Source of the DNA: Brevibacillus parabrevis
GTDB lineage: Bacteria > Bacillota > Bacilli > Brevibacillales > Brevibacillaceae
Direction of reading: 5' to 3'
NCBI RefSeq assembly: GCF_003710905.1
Contig: NZ_RHHV01000010.1
Coordinates: 186,001-250,000 of the forward strand
DNA: 64,000 nucleotides
Under the pieces are notes generated by a model. That model saw only the letters and a program-made list of their open reading frames with translations, was not told the DNA's origin and ran no database searches. Position 1 is the first letter of the stretch, and each line of letters begins with the position of its first letter. Positions 35,426 to 44,199 of this stretch are shown here, piece after piece. Both the position numbers and the translations under genes were made by a program.

Positions 35426-36613
35426 ATGAACATGAAAAAGTATTTGTACGTCAATGCGCTGTCCTCGCTCGGATCGCGAATGGACTTGATCGCGTGCAGC
35501 GCCTTGATTTTTACGTTTGAACATAGCGCGTTTTGGCTGATGGCTTTTTTTGTCGCCAGACAGGTGGGCGGAATGCTGTTCAGCCCGTTTGCTGGCATAT
35601 TGGCAGACCGGATGGACAGAAGACAGGCGATGATCGCAAGCGACATCGGAGCGGGGCTGGCTTTGCTGGCGATTTTGCTCATTCCGCATCCATACGTTGT
35701 CGTCGCGGCGGCTTTTCTCAAAGGGATGCTGTACACGCTGTTTGCGATCAGCTTCCAGGCGTCATTGCCGCAGATGTTTGGACCGGAAAAATTGGCTTGG
35801 GTGAACAGTCTCAAGGTGAGGCTGGAATCGTTTGTCGGCATTGTCGGCTTCCTTTTGGGCGGCTTGTTAACCGATCATGTCGGCTATGCACTCGTCATTG
35901 GAGCAGACGCTGCGAGCTTTTTGTTTTCGGCAGCAATTTTGACGCGGATGCGCTGGGAGAGCAGAGCTACGCCGGACAAGGCGGAAAAAGCCGAAGGGAA
36001 AGAAACGGCAAGCGGCGGGATGCGCGCAGCTTTCGTATATTTGCAAGGAGCGCCCGTGCTGCTCGCGGTCAGTCTGCTGGCTGCGCCGCTGGCGATCAGT
36101 ACGGCCGCGCACAACTACGGCTTGCCGTTTTTGGCCGATGGGCTAAGCCGTGGCGATGCTACCCTGCACGGACTGATGTGGTCCGCGATGAGCGCAGGCG
36201 GGCTGGTTGGCGCTTACTTCGCCGTCCGTTTTTCCGTTGATTTTTGGCGTGGCTTGCTTGGCGCATACGGGCTGATGGCGCTGCTGGTCGTGGCGGCGTT
36301 TGCTGCCGATTGGACGGCGGCGGTGCTGTTGTTGCTCGGTTGCGCCGGGCTTTTGAGCGGGGCGGCACAGGTGTACGAGGGCACGCTTTTGCAGCAGGCC
36401 AAAAATGAAGTGCGCGGCAAGGTGCTCGGGGTGCAGGGCTTTCTCGGCCGCAGCGGCTTTTTTATCGGTTTTCTTGGCGCACCGCTGTTAACGGCGGCGT
36501 GCGGTTTGTTCGGATTGGTTGTCTGTGCACAGGTGCTGCTGATTTTTGCGCTCGTCGGACTGGGCGTGTACGTGCAGAAAAGCGGGGGTGTTGCCGACTC
36601 TCGTCGCGGGTAG
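35426..36613 (+). CDS. MFS exporter, MefA/macrolide-efflux-like group
   Basis: A 395-residue membrane protein with 12 helices. The loop 2-3 motif ILADRMDRRQAMIASD is the MFS signature A, and the N-terminal half resembles MFS_3/Mef-type exporters. Start ATG 35426 follows AGGAGG, which is locked in a hairpin behind a leader peptide, so translation is likely induced by a ribosome-stalling compound that the protein may export. This is an inference from the architecture; substrate unknown. Confidence 0.85.
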   Translation: MNMKKYLYVNALSSLGSRMDLIACSALIFTFEHSAFWLMAFFVARQVGGMLFSPFAGILADRMDRRQAMIASDIGAGLALLAILLIPHPYVVVAAAFLKGMLYTLFAISFQASLPQMFGPEKLAWVNSLKVRLESFVGIVGFLLGGLLTDHVGYALVIGADAASFLFSAAILTRMRWESRATPDKAEKAEGKETASGGMRAAFVYLQGAPVLLAVSLLAAPLAISTAAHNYGLPFLADGLSRGDATLHGLMWSAMSAGGLVGAYFAVRFSVDFWRGLLGAYGLMALLVVAAFAADWTAAVLLLLGCAGLLSGAAQVYEGTLLQQAKNEVRGKVLGVQGFLGRSGFFIGFLGAPLLTAACGLFGLVVCAQVLLIFALVGLGVYVQKSGGVADSRRG

Positions 36614-36664
36614 TCTTTTTTCCCTTCTCCTACCATAGGATGTACCAATTGGGAGGTGACGGGA

Positions 36665-37381
36665 TTGGCCATATTTCGACCCCGTCGGCGTTGGAGGAAC
36701 CCGCTTTCTCGAACGAAAGCGTTTTTGATTGCGCTGGTTATTTTTGTGGTTTTGTCGATTCAGTCGCTCGTCTTTTTGCAGCAACGGCTGGAACCGACGC
36801 TCTTGATCCTGGCAACCCAAAAAGCAGAGCAATTGGCAAAAGAAGCGATTACGGACGCAGTCACCAAACGAATTTCCCAGCAGGGCGTCGATTTCAACCA
36901 GATCGTCAAGATCGAGAAGAACAACGAAGGGCAGATTCAGGCGTACCAGTTTAACTTTAGGGAATACGCGAGAATTGTCGGCGAGACTACTTCACGAGTG
37001 CAGAACAAGCTTCAGGAATTTGAGACGGAAAAAGTCGATCGCACCATTCCGCTTGGCTTGGCGACAGGAAATACGTTTTTGGCGCAGATGGGACCGAATT
37101 TGCCTGTCACTTTTGTACCGATCGGCTCTGTGAAAACAAAGCTGGAGACAGAGTTGAAGGAGGCGGGCATCAACATGGTGCTCGCAACCGTCTACATTTT
37201 CGTGGAGGTCGACTTGCAGATTGTCATCCCGTTTGCCACCGAGGAGCAGACGATCACCACGAAAATCCCGATCACACATTCACTGATTATCGGGGATGTG
37301 CCGCAGTATTTGTACAACAATCCGGAGGGCAAGCCGGATGTGCCCCGGGCGCAAATGGAAGGGGCAGACGATGCGCCATAG
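36665..37381 (+). CDS. yunB: Sporulation protein YunB
   Basis: A 238-residue protein with one N-terminal membrane helix (about residues 19-40) and an extracytoplasmic domain with the YunB pattern: AITDAVTKRIS, PVTFVPIGSVKTKLETELKEAGINMVLATV and PFATEEQTITTKIPITHSLIIGDVPQYL. YunB is a sporulation-associated protein made in the mother cell. TTG 36665 lies eight bases after GGAGG and is preferred to GTG 36656, which overlaps it. It is separated from the yunC homologue by more than 10 kb here. Confidence 0.88.
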   Translation: MAIFRPRRRWRNPLSRTKAFLIALVIFVVLSIQSLVFLQQRLEPTLLILATQKAEQLAKEAITDAVTKRISQQGVDFNQIVKIEKNNEGQIQAYQFNFREYARIVGETTSRVQNKLQEFETEKVDRTIPLGLATGNTFLAQMGPNLPVTFVPIGSVKTKLETELKEAGINMVLATVYIFVEVDLQIVIPFATEEQTITTKIPITHSLIIGDVPQYLYNNPEGKPDVPRAQMEGADDAP

Positions 37382-37402
37382 CGGACTTGGCGAATGACGG
37401 GA

Positions 37403-37438
37403 AAAAAAAGCGGCAGCAGCGGGCTGTCGCTTTTTTCG
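37403..37438 (+). terminator. Terminator after yunB
   Basis: AAAAAAGCGGCAG pairs with CTGTCGCTTTTTT (one mismatch) and ends in T6. Confidence 0.85.
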
Positions 37439-37463
37439 TTCCGTGAAAAGGTGTCGGGGAAAT

Positions 37464-37655
37464 CTACAGCTCACCCCAGGTGACGGTCAGCTCAATCACG
37501 CCCTCCTGGCTGCTGAGCGGTCCGTCGATCATGTTCCATGAGGTGTTTTTCTCCTGGTCCTGTCCCTGGATGATGATGTTTTTATCGTCGATCGTCTAGG
37601 CGTCGTTCACGAGCTTTTGCGATTGGAAAAAGTCCTGATTCCCGTTTTCGCATCT
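37464..37655 (-). pseudogene. 3' fragment of a gene with an internal TAG
   Basis: Read on the minus strand, one frame encodes ENGNQDFFQSQKLVNDA, a TAG stop (37600-37602 region), then IDDKNIIIQGQDQEKNTSW and ends with EGVIELTVTWGEL and a stop at 37464. Codon use is protein-like but there is no start or ribosome binding site, so it is the remnant of the C-terminus of a beta-rich extracytoplasmic protein. Family not recognised. Confidence 0.6.
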
Positions 37656-37722
37656 AGTCGAACGTTCTTAATTTGGTATACTTGACCAAATAATCATTGG
37701 CAAAAGGGGGAGAGATCCGACA

Positions 37723-38373
37723 ATGACCAGAGCGTCGATAAAAGGCATCATTTTCGATATGGACAATACGTTGCTGCAATCCAAAATCAACTTTTTGGAA
37801 ATGAAGCAGGCCATTTTTACCTTGTGGGCTGAGCATGGGCTGTGCGAGCCGACTTTTGACTGGCGCAGCCACACCGCTTCGCAATTGATCGAAATGGGCA
37901 GAAAGTCGGGCCGGATGACGAGTCAGCTTGAGCAAACGATGTGGGAGGCTGTAACCGCGATTGAAAAAGCAGGGATGCACGAGGCTGTCCTGGAAGACCA
38001 CGTCAAGGAAGTGCTCGCCCACCTAAAGGAACGGTATCATTTGTTCATTTTGACCAACAATGCCTACGCAGCCGCCGAGGAAGCGCTGAATCATACGGGA
38101 ATCGCCGATTGTTTCCAGGAGATTGTCGCGCGCGAGCAGATGACGACACTCAAACCGCATCCGTCCGGGATTCACTACATCCGCGCCCAATACCCCAACT
38201 GGTCTGCTACGGCGTGGACGATGGTCGGAGATTCCTGGATTGACGGAAAAGCGGCGCACGGCGGGGAAGTGGCGTTTATCGCGTATCAGGGAGAGCGGGC
38301 GGACATGGAGCGCAACGAAGTGTCGCCGCGAGCGTACATCACGGACTTGCGCGAGCTGCTGGACATTTTGTAG
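37723..38373 (+). CDS. HAD-superfamily hydrolase
   Basis: A 216-residue protein with all HAD motifs: DMDNTLL (nucleophile and acid Asp), LTNN (motif II), KPHPSG (motif III Lys) and GDSWIDGKAA (motif IV). The helical cap between residues 20 and 90 is type I. It is a phosphatase or beta-phosphoglucomutase-like enzyme; substrate unknown. ATG 37723 follows GGGGGAGAG. It is followed by the promoter of the riboflavin operon. Confidence 0.9.
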   Translation: MTRASIKGIIFDMDNTLLQSKINFLEMKQAIFTLWAEHGLCEPTFDWRSHTASQLIEMGRKSGRMTSQLEQTMWEAVTAIEKAGMHEAVLEDHVKEVLAHLKERYHLFILTNNAYAAAEEALNHTGIADCFQEIVAREQMTTLKPHPSGIHYIRAQYPNWSATAWTMVGDSWIDGKAAHGGEVAFIAYQGERADMERNEVSPRAYITDLRELLDIL

Positions 38374-38418
38374 CCGCGCTCGCGGAGAGCAGGAAAAGGA
38401 CACTTCCACCTAAAAAAG

Positions 38419-38448
38419 TGACAGTTGACGAGAAATGTGTGCTATACT
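38419..38448 (+). promoter_or_regulatory. Promoter of the rib operon
   Basis: TGACAG (38419-38424) and TATACT (38443-38448), 18 bp apart, about 20 bp before the first FMN aptamer. Confidence 0.55.
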
Positions 38449-38467
38449 GTGCCTAACTGAATACCAG

Positions 38468-38604
38468 CCTTCAGGGTAGGGTGAAATTCCCGACCGGCGG
38501 TAATGACGAACGCACGTCTGAGCCCGCGACTCGCTATTGCTGTATGGATAGCGACTGACTTGGTGCAAATCCAAGGCCGACGGTAAAGTCCGGATGGGAG
38601 AAGG
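38468..38604 (+). promoter_or_regulatory. FMN riboswitch (RFN element) 1
   Basis: Complete RFN consensus: CCTTC / GAAGG closing stem, AGGGTGAAATTCCCGACCGG, CGGTAATGACG, AGCCCGCGACTCGC, TTGGTGCAAATCCAA and GCCGACGGTAAAGTCCGGAT. It binds FMN and is followed by its own terminator, so it would stop transcription of the rib genes when FMN is plentiful. A second complete copy lies 124 bp downstream. Confidence 0.97.
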
Positions 38605-38668
38605 TGTCTTACAATAGCTTCGGCGGCTGTTTTTTCAAAAACAGAACTGTCATGAGGCTTCTTTCCCT

Positions 38669-38704
38669 ACGTCCTGAGTATCGTTTGCTCGTGGGCGTTT
38701 TTTA
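38669..38704 (+). terminator. Terminator of FMN riboswitch 1
   Basis: ACGTCC pairs with GGGCGT with further pairing inward (GAG / CTC region), followed by T6; it is the expression platform of the first riboswitch. Confidence 0.75.
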
Positions 38705-38727
38705 TTGGAAAACTGCATAGCGCAAAA

Positions 38728-38865
38728 TCTTCAGGGCAGGGTGAAATTCCCGACCGGCGGTAATGACGTATGTACGTCTAAAGCCCGCGACTCGCTGATC
38801 GTTACGGTTTAGCGACTGATCTGGTGCAAATCCAGAGCCGACGGTAAAGTCCGGATGGAAGAAGA
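38728..38865 (+). promoter_or_regulatory. FMN riboswitch (RFN element) 2
   Basis: Second complete RFN consensus with the same core blocks as riboswitch 1 (AGGGTGAAATTCCCGACCGG, GCCCGCGACTCGC, CTGGTGCAAATCCAG, GCCGACGGTAAAGTCCGGAT) and closing stem TCTTC / GAAGA. It differs in the variable stems only. Located 135 bp before ribD and followed by its own terminator. Confidence 0.97.
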
Positions 38866-38928
38866 GCTGACCATGCTTTTTGGCATCCCTTTTGCAAAAA
38901 ACGGATGCGATAAGGCTTCTTTCCTTAT

Positions 38929-38962
38929 GCCCTGAGCCGCTAGTGGTTTCGAGGGCTTTTTG
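38929..38962 (+). terminator. Terminator of FMN riboswitch 2
   Basis: GCCCT...AGGGC stem with inner GAGCCGCTA / TAGTGGTTTC-type pairing and T5 tail. It aligns with terminator 1 through the shared AAGGCTTCTTTCC...CCTGAG block, showing that aptamer plus platform were duplicated as a unit. Confidence 0.75.
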
Positions 38963-38999
38963 CATTGGCTGGAATCCGTGCATGAAAGAGGAGGTTTAC

Positions 39000-40097
39000 A
39001 TGGAGCAGGACATGCGGTTCATGGCGCTGGCACTGGATTTGGCGCGCTCGGCAAACGGTCAGACGAGCCCCAATCCGCTCGTCGGTGCAGTCCTGGTAAA
39101 CAACGGAGAGGTAGTAGGCATGGGAGCGCATTTGCGTGCAGGCGAACCTCATGCAGAAGTGCACGCTCTGCGGATGGCAGGGCAAAAAGCGGCTGGCGCT
39201 ACGCTGTATGTCACATTGGAGCCGTGCAGTCATCACGGCAAAACGCCTCCGTGCGCCGAGGCGGTGATCGCGGCTGGCATCCGGCGTGCCGTGATCGCCA
39301 CGCTGGACCCGAATCCGCTCGTCGCGGGAAAAGGCGCGGAGAAGCTGCGGGCAGCAGGCGTGGAAGTGGTTGTCGGCGTGCATGAAGCGGAAGCGAAAAA
39401 GCTGAATGAAGTCTTTTTCCACTTTATCAAGACGCGGCGTCCGTTTGTGACGATCAAAACAGCGAGCACGCTGGATGGCAAGATCGCTACCGAAAGCGGG
39501 CACAGCCGCTGGATAACGGGTACGCGGGCGCGGGGGGAAGTGCACGAGCTGCGCAGACAGCACGACGCGATCCTGGTCGGAGTAGGCACGGTGCTTGCGG
39601 ACGATCCGCTTTTGACGGCGAGACTGGACGGGCAAGCGCATGGGCGACAGCCTGTGCGTGTCATCTGGGACAGTCAGCTGCGCACGCCGCTCGGGGCCAA
39701 CGTGATTCAAAATGCGGATGCGCCCACCTGGATTTTTACGACGAAAGCTGCGGCGCAAGCGAAGCAGGAGGCTTTTGCGGAAAAAGGTATCCGGCTGTTC
39801 GTGGCAGACGAGCAGATTAGGGTGGACGAGGTGCTGGACACGTTGGGCGAATGGGGAATCACTTCGCTTCTCGTCGAAGGCGGGGCCGCGGTCAACGGAG
39901 CGTTTTTGCAGGCGCGGGCGATTCAAAAAGTGATCAGCTACGTGTCGCTGAAAATGATTGGCGGTGGTCAGGCGCCGACACCGTTTGGAGGACAAGGCTT
40001 TTCCACGATGGATCAGGCGGTCAAGCTGGCGAATCCGACCGTTGAGCAACTGGATGAGCTGGACTTGCGGATCAGCGGCTATCCACAGTGGGAGTGA
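39000..40097 (+). CDS. ribD: Bifunctional pyrimidine deaminase/reductase RibD
   Basis: A 365-residue enzyme with an N-terminal deaminase domain (zinc site HAEVHAL and PCSHHGKTPPC) and a C-terminal reductase domain (from about residue 147; VTIKTASTLDGKIAT). It converts 2,5-diamino-6-ribosylamino-pyrimidinone phosphate to the 5-amino-6-ribitylamino-uracil phosphate. ATG 39000 follows GAGGAGG. First gene of the riboflavin operon controlled by two FMN riboswitches. Confidence 0.97.
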   Translation: MEQDMRFMALALDLARSANGQTSPNPLVGAVLVNNGEVVGMGAHLRAGEPHAEVHALRMAGQKAAGATLYVTLEPCSHHGKTPPCAEAVIAAGIRRAVIATLDPNPLVAGKGAEKLRAAGVEVVVGVHEAEAKKLNEVFFHFIKTRRPFVTIKTASTLDGKIATESGHSRWITGTRARGEVHELRRQHDAILVGVGTVLADDPLLTARLDGQAHGRQPVRVIWDSQLRTPLGANVIQNADAPTWIFTTKAAAQAKQEAFAEKGIRLFVADEQIRVDEVLDTLGEWGITSLLVEGGAAVNGAFLQARAIQKVISYVSLKMIGGGQAPTPFGGQGFSTMDQAVKLANPTVEQLDELDLRISGYPQWE

Positions 40098-40194
40098 GGA
40101 CAAAAAAGCGAATCGGAGACAGACGGCTTTGTTTTGCCGAGGCCGATGGCTGCTTTCCGATGTTATAAACCGTGTAAAAAGAGGAGGAAAGCCG

Positions 40195-40857
40195 ATGTTT
40201 ACCGGACTGGTAGAAGAGCTGGGCACGGTGGAATCGCTCACGGGCAACGATCAGGCGAGTCAGCTCGTGATCCGGGCGCAGCGGGTGCTCGAAGGTGTGC
40301 AGCTGGGCGACAGCATCGCAGTCAACGGGATTTGCCTGACGGTTACTTCGTTTACGCAGCGGCATTTTCAGGTCGACGTCATGCCGGAAACGATGAAAAA
40401 GACGAGCCTGCGCCATCTGCGAGCGGGCCAGCGAGTCAACCTGGAGCGGGCGATGCGCTTGGGCGACCGTTTTGGCGGGCATATCGTCTCCGGGCACGTG
40501 GACGGGACAGGCACGATCGTGTCGCGACAGCCGCACGCCAACGCTGTGCTGTTTACGATCGAAGCGAGCGCGGAGCTGTTGAAATACGTCATCGAGCGCG
40601 GCTCGATTTGCGTGGATGGCATCAGTCTTACTGTGGTGGAAGCTGCGGATACGCATTTCAGCGTGTCGATCATCCCGCACACGCTGGCGCAGACCAGCTT
40701 GCAGGATCGGCGCGCAGGCGATCAGGTGAATCTGGAGACAGACGTCATCGGCAAGTATGTAGAGCGGCTTTTGGGCGATCGCGGCCAGCAAAGGAGCGGA
40801 CAAGCGGCAGGCTCGACGATCAGCATGGCTTTTTTGCAGGAAAATGGATTTGTCTGA
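40195..40857 (+). CDS. ribE: Riboflavin synthase alpha subunit
   Basis: A 220-residue protein made of two lumazine-binding repeats ([10 protein letters not shown] and, from about residue 98, [16 protein letters not shown] region; each with GISLTV or GICLTV). It dismutates two 6,7-dimethyl-8-ribityllumazine to riboflavin. ATG 40195 follows GAGGAGG. Second gene of the operon, 97 bp after ribD. Confidence 0.96.
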   Translation: MFTGLVEELGTVESLTGNDQASQLVIRAQRVLEGVQLGDSIAVNGICLTVTSFTQRHFQVDVMPETMKKTSLRHLRAGQRVNLERAMRLGDRFGGHIVSGHVDGTGTIVSRQPHANAVLFTIEASAELLKYVIERGSICVDGISLTVVEAADTHFSVSIIPHTLAQTSLQDRRAGDQVNLETDVIGKYVERLLGDRGQQRSGQAAGSTISMAFLQENGFV

Positions 40858-40874
40858 ACGAGGAGGGAAGTCCC

Positions 40875-42068
40875 ATGTTTCATCAGATAGAAGAGGCATT
40901 GGAAGATTTGCGCCAAGGGAAAGCGATTATCGTAGTGGATGACGAAGATCGGGAAAACGAAGGGGATTTCGTCTGCCTGGCGGAGGCGGCGACACCGGAG
41001 ATGATCAACTTCATGGCAACGCATGGGCGCGGGCTGGTCTGCGTGCCGATTACGCAAGAGCGCGCGGCCAGATTGAAGCTTGCTCCGATGGTCGAAGACA
41101 ACACAGACAAGCAAGGGACGGCTTTTACCGTCTCGATTGATGAGGCGAGCACGCATACGGGAATCTCAGCCCATGAGCGTTCGCAGACAGTGCTGGCGAT
41201 GCTGGATGAGCAGAAGACAGCCGAAGATTTCCGCAAGCCGGGGCATATTTTTCCGTTGATAGCAAAAGCGGGCGGCGTGTTGCGCCGGGCTGGTCACACG
41301 GAGGCGGCCGTCGATCTCGCGGAGATGGCTGGCAGTGCTGCGGCAGGCGTGATTTGCGAGATTATGAATGAAGACGGCTCGATGGCCCGGTTGCCGCAGT
41401 TGGTAGAGATTGCGCGGCGGTTTGAGCTGAAGCTGATCACGATTGCCGATTTGATCGCGTATCGGATGCGCACGGAATCGCACGTGCACAAAGAAATCGA
41501 AGTGAATCTCCCGACGAGCTTCGGCGATTTTCGGATCGCGGCCTATACGAACGAAGTAGATGGCAAAGAACACGTAGCGCTCATCAAGGGCGAGATCGAC
41601 TCGGACAAGCCGGTTCTCGTCCGGGTGCACTCCGAATGCCTGACCGGGGATATTTTTGGCTCCGAGCGATGCGACTGCGGGCCGCAACTGCATGCTGCGC
41701 TTGCGCAAATCGAGGCGGAGGGCGCGGGCATTCTTTTGTACATGCGCCAGGAAGGACGCGGCATCGGGCTGATTAACAAGCTCAAGGCGTACAAGCTCCA
41801 GGAGGAAGGGCTTGATACGGTGGAAGCAAACGAAAAGCTGGGCTTTGCGGCCGATTTGCGAGAGTACGGGATCGGTGCGCAAATTCTTCGCGACCTCGGA
41901 GTGCGCAGGATGCGCCTTTTGACCAACAATCCTCGCAAAATTCGCGGGCTGGACGGCTACGGGCTGAAAGTAGAAGAAAGAGTGCCGTTGCAAATGCAGG
42001 CGCAACCGCACAATCAGCGATATTTGACAACCAAGCAAACGAAGCTGGGGCACTTGCTCCACCTATAA
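40875..42068 (+). CDS. ribBA: Bifunctional DHBP synthase/GTP cyclohydrolase II
   Basis: A 397-residue fusion: DHBP synthase (about 1-200; [11 protein letters not shown] and [12 protein letters not shown]) and GTP cyclohydrolase II (about 205-397; zinc ligands in [20 protein letters not shown] and the RQEGRGIGL loop). It makes both starting products of riboflavin synthesis. ATG 40875 follows AGGAGGGAAG. 17 bp after ribE. Named ribA in Bacillus subtilis. Confidence 0.97.
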   Translation: MFHQIEEALEDLRQGKAIIVVDDEDRENEGDFVCLAEAATPEMINFMATHGRGLVCVPITQERAARLKLAPMVEDNTDKQGTAFTVSIDEASTHTGISAHERSQTVLAMLDEQKTAEDFRKPGHIFPLIAKAGGVLRRAGHTEAAVDLAEMAGSAAAGVICEIMNEDGSMARLPQLVEIARRFELKLITIADLIAYRMRTESHVHKEIEVNLPTSFGDFRIAAYTNEVDGKEHVALIKGEIDSDKPVLVRVHSECLTGDIFGSERCDCGPQLHAALAQIEAEGAGILLYMRQEGRGIGLINKLKAYKLQEEGLDTVEANEKLGFAADLREYGIGAQILRDLGVRRMRLLTNNPRKIRGLDGYGLKVEERVPLQMQAQPHNQRYLTTKQTKLGHLLHL

Positions 42069-42088
42069 TGAAAAGGAGAGTGAACGGA

Positions 42089-42553
42089 ATGAGAACATTT
42101 GAAGGACATCTGGTAGGGACAGGACTGCGCGTAGGGATTGTAGCAGGGCGATTTAACGAACTGATCGTCAGCAAGCTGGTTGGCGGCGCTCTCGATGCTT
42201 TGAAGCGCCACGGTGTGGAAGAGGAAAACGTCGATGTGGCATGGGTGCCAGGCGCATTTGAAATTCCGCTGATTGCCAAAAAAATGGCCGAATCCGGCCG
42301 TTACGACGCGGTAGTGACGCTGGGCGCCGTGATTCGCGGCGCAACTCCGCACTTTGATTACGTGTGCAACGAAGCGGCCAAAGGAGTTGCTTCCTTGTCG
42401 CTGTCCACAGGGATTCCGGTTATTTTCGGCGTGCTGACGACAGACAATATCGAGCAAGCGATTGAGCGTGCTGGAACGAAAGCAGGCAACAAAGGCTGGG
42501 AGGCCGCTGCGGCTGCGATTGAAATGGCGAATCTGTCGAAGCAGTTTGCCTAA
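42089..42553 (+). CDS. ribH: 6,7-dimethyl-8-ribityllumazine synthase
   Basis: A 154-residue protein, the usual length. Signatures: [33 protein letters not shown] with the catalytic His, and [11 protein letters not shown]. It forms 60-subunit capsids around riboflavin synthase. ATG 42089 follows AAGGAGAGTG. Last gene of the operon; terminator follows. Confidence 0.97.
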   Translation: MRTFEGHLVGTGLRVGIVAGRFNELIVSKLVGGALDALKRHGVEEENVDVAWVPGAFEIPLIAKKMAESGRYDAVVTLGAVIRGATPHFDYVCNEAAKGVASLSLSTGIPVIFGVLTTDNIEQAIERAGTKAGNKGWEAAAAAIEMANLSKQFA

Positions 42554-42583
42554 ACGAGAACAGTATAGCATGAGAAGGCGAGA

Positions 42584-42608
42584 AGCGGGGGCTGAGGCTC
42601 CCGTTTTT
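42584..42608 (+). terminator. Terminator of the rib operon
   Basis: CGGG(G)GC / GC(T)CCCG stem with T5 tail, 31 bp after ribH. Confidence 0.7.
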
Positions 42609-42695
42609 GCATGGATAAAAACGCCTATGGATGGATAAAATCACCACCTATCGGTCAAAGTAAGAAGGATTTTCCTGTAGATCGGGGGATTCAAG

Positions 42696-44195
42696 ATGGA
42701 GCCGACAGATTGGTGGAGAGCGCAAGTATTCAAAGTGGCACAAGCCAAGAGCCGTGGCGCGTCGCCTTCGCGTGGCGAGCGAATCACGCCGGAAATGATC
42801 AAACAGCAAATGCACAACGTGGATGACCTCAGCAGCCTGGCTTTGACGATCAATGACGAAGAGGTTCACGTTTTTTTTCTAGATACGATGGTGGAACTGA
42901 CGCAGTTGTATGAAAACGTGTTTTTGCCGTTGCAGCGCTCGGACGGCAGAAATCCGTTGACCGTGCTTCCTTACGCGCAGCCGTGTCGCGAAGGCAACCT
43001 GGACTTGCTGCTTGCCAATTTGCTGCGCGGCCATACGATCCTGTTTTTTCTGGAACGGGAGCTTATTTTGCACGTCAATACGTTTCAGGTCGAGCATCGT
43101 GCGATTACCAAGTCGGAGAGCGAGGCGACGGTTCTCGGCCCGCAGGATTCGTTTGTGGAGATGCTGGAGATCAACCTGTCGCTCTTGCGCCGCAGATTGA
43201 CGACGCCCAACCTGAAAATTGTCGCCTACACGATCGGCACAGAGACGCAAAACCGGGTAGCGGTCCTGTACCTGGAAAATATCGCGAACGAGATCAACGT
43301 CGAACGCGTGAAGACACGCATCCAAAACGTCGAGTATCAAGGCTTCGTCGGACTGCCTGTTTTGAAACAAATGCTCGAAGACAAGCCGTACTCGCCGTTT
43401 CCCCAGTTCGGGCTGACCAGTCGCCCGGACAATGTGGCAGCGGCACTGCTGGATGGCAGAATCATCATTATGCTGAACGGAAGCCCTGAAGCGGCGATCT
43501 GCCCGGCCTCTTTTCTGGAGATGTTCAGCAGCCCCGAGGATTTCTACAATCGCTGGTCAACGGCGAGCTTGCTGCGAATGATCCGCTTTTTCGGGCTGTT
43601 TGTGACGATTTTGCTTACTTCCAGCTACGTATCCGTCCTGACTTTTCACCCGGAAATGCTCCCTCCCGCCTTGCTGACGATTTTGTCTGAATCGCGCAGC
43701 CAGGTGCCTTTTCCTCCGGTCATCGAAGTGATCTTCATTGAGCTGGTTATCGAGATTTTGCGTGAAGCCGGGATACGCATGCCGACGAAAATCGGTCAGA
43801 CGATCGGGATCGTGGGCGGGATTGTCATCGGAACAGCGTCCGTTCAAGCGGGATTGGCCAGCAACATCTTGATTGTTCTCGTCTCCGTCTCGGCCCTGCT
43901 TTCGTTTGTTCCGCCCAATTTTTTGATGAGCAACGCGATTCGTCTCGTTCGTTTCGGCTTTATTTTGATGGCAGGCATGATGGGGATGTACGGTCAGATG
44001 CTGATGCTTGCTTTTTTGTTTGCGCATTTGCTCAACCTGACTTCTTTGGGCACTCCTTACATGGCTCCGGGTGTGCCGCGCCAGTGGACGGATTTGTTTA
44101 ATGGCCTGGTGCGCGCGCCGATGAAGTTCATCGTCTATCGCAACCGCATGTCCAGAGCAAAACGCAAACAGGCGCGGCCCGTTGGTGAGGAGTAG
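42696..44195 (+). CDS. gerA: GerA-type germinant receptor subunit A (second operon)
   Basis: A 499-residue protein with a soluble N-terminal half and a membrane C-terminal half containing PYSPFPQFGLTSRPDNVAAALLDGRI and MPTKIGQTIGIVGGIVIG, as in the first operon but clearly diverged. ATG 42696 follows GATCGGGGGA. It heads a second gerA-gerB-gerC operon on the + strand, 142 bp after ribH. Confidence 0.93.
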   Translation: MEPTDWWRAQVFKVAQAKSRGASPSRGERITPEMIKQQMHNVDDLSSLALTINDEEVHVFFLDTMVELTQLYENVFLPLQRSDGRNPLTVLPYAQPCREGNLDLLLANLLRGHTILFFLERELILHVNTFQVEHRAITKSESEATVLGPQDSFVEMLEINLSLLRRRLTTPNLKIVAYTIGTETQNRVAVLYLENIANEINVERVKTRIQNVEYQGFVGLPVLKQMLEDKPYSPFPQFGLTSRPDNVAAALLDGRIIIMLNGSPEAAICPASFLEMFSSPEDFYNRWSTASLLRMIRFFGLFVTILLTSSYVSVLTFHPEMLPPALLTILSESRSQVPFPPVIEVIFIELVIEILREAGIRMPTKIGQTIGIVGGIVIGTASVQAGLASNILIVLVSVSALLSFVPPNFLMSNAIRLVRFGFILMAGMMGMYGQMLMLAFLFAHLLNLTSLGTPYMAPGVPRQWTDLFNGLVRAPMKFIVYRNRMSRAKRKQARPVGEE

Positions 44196-44199
44196 ATAG

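Noticed and set aside
38940..40247. 435-codon antisense open frame opposite ribD
   Set aside because: Composition typical of antisense to GC-rich codons; ribD is unambiguous.
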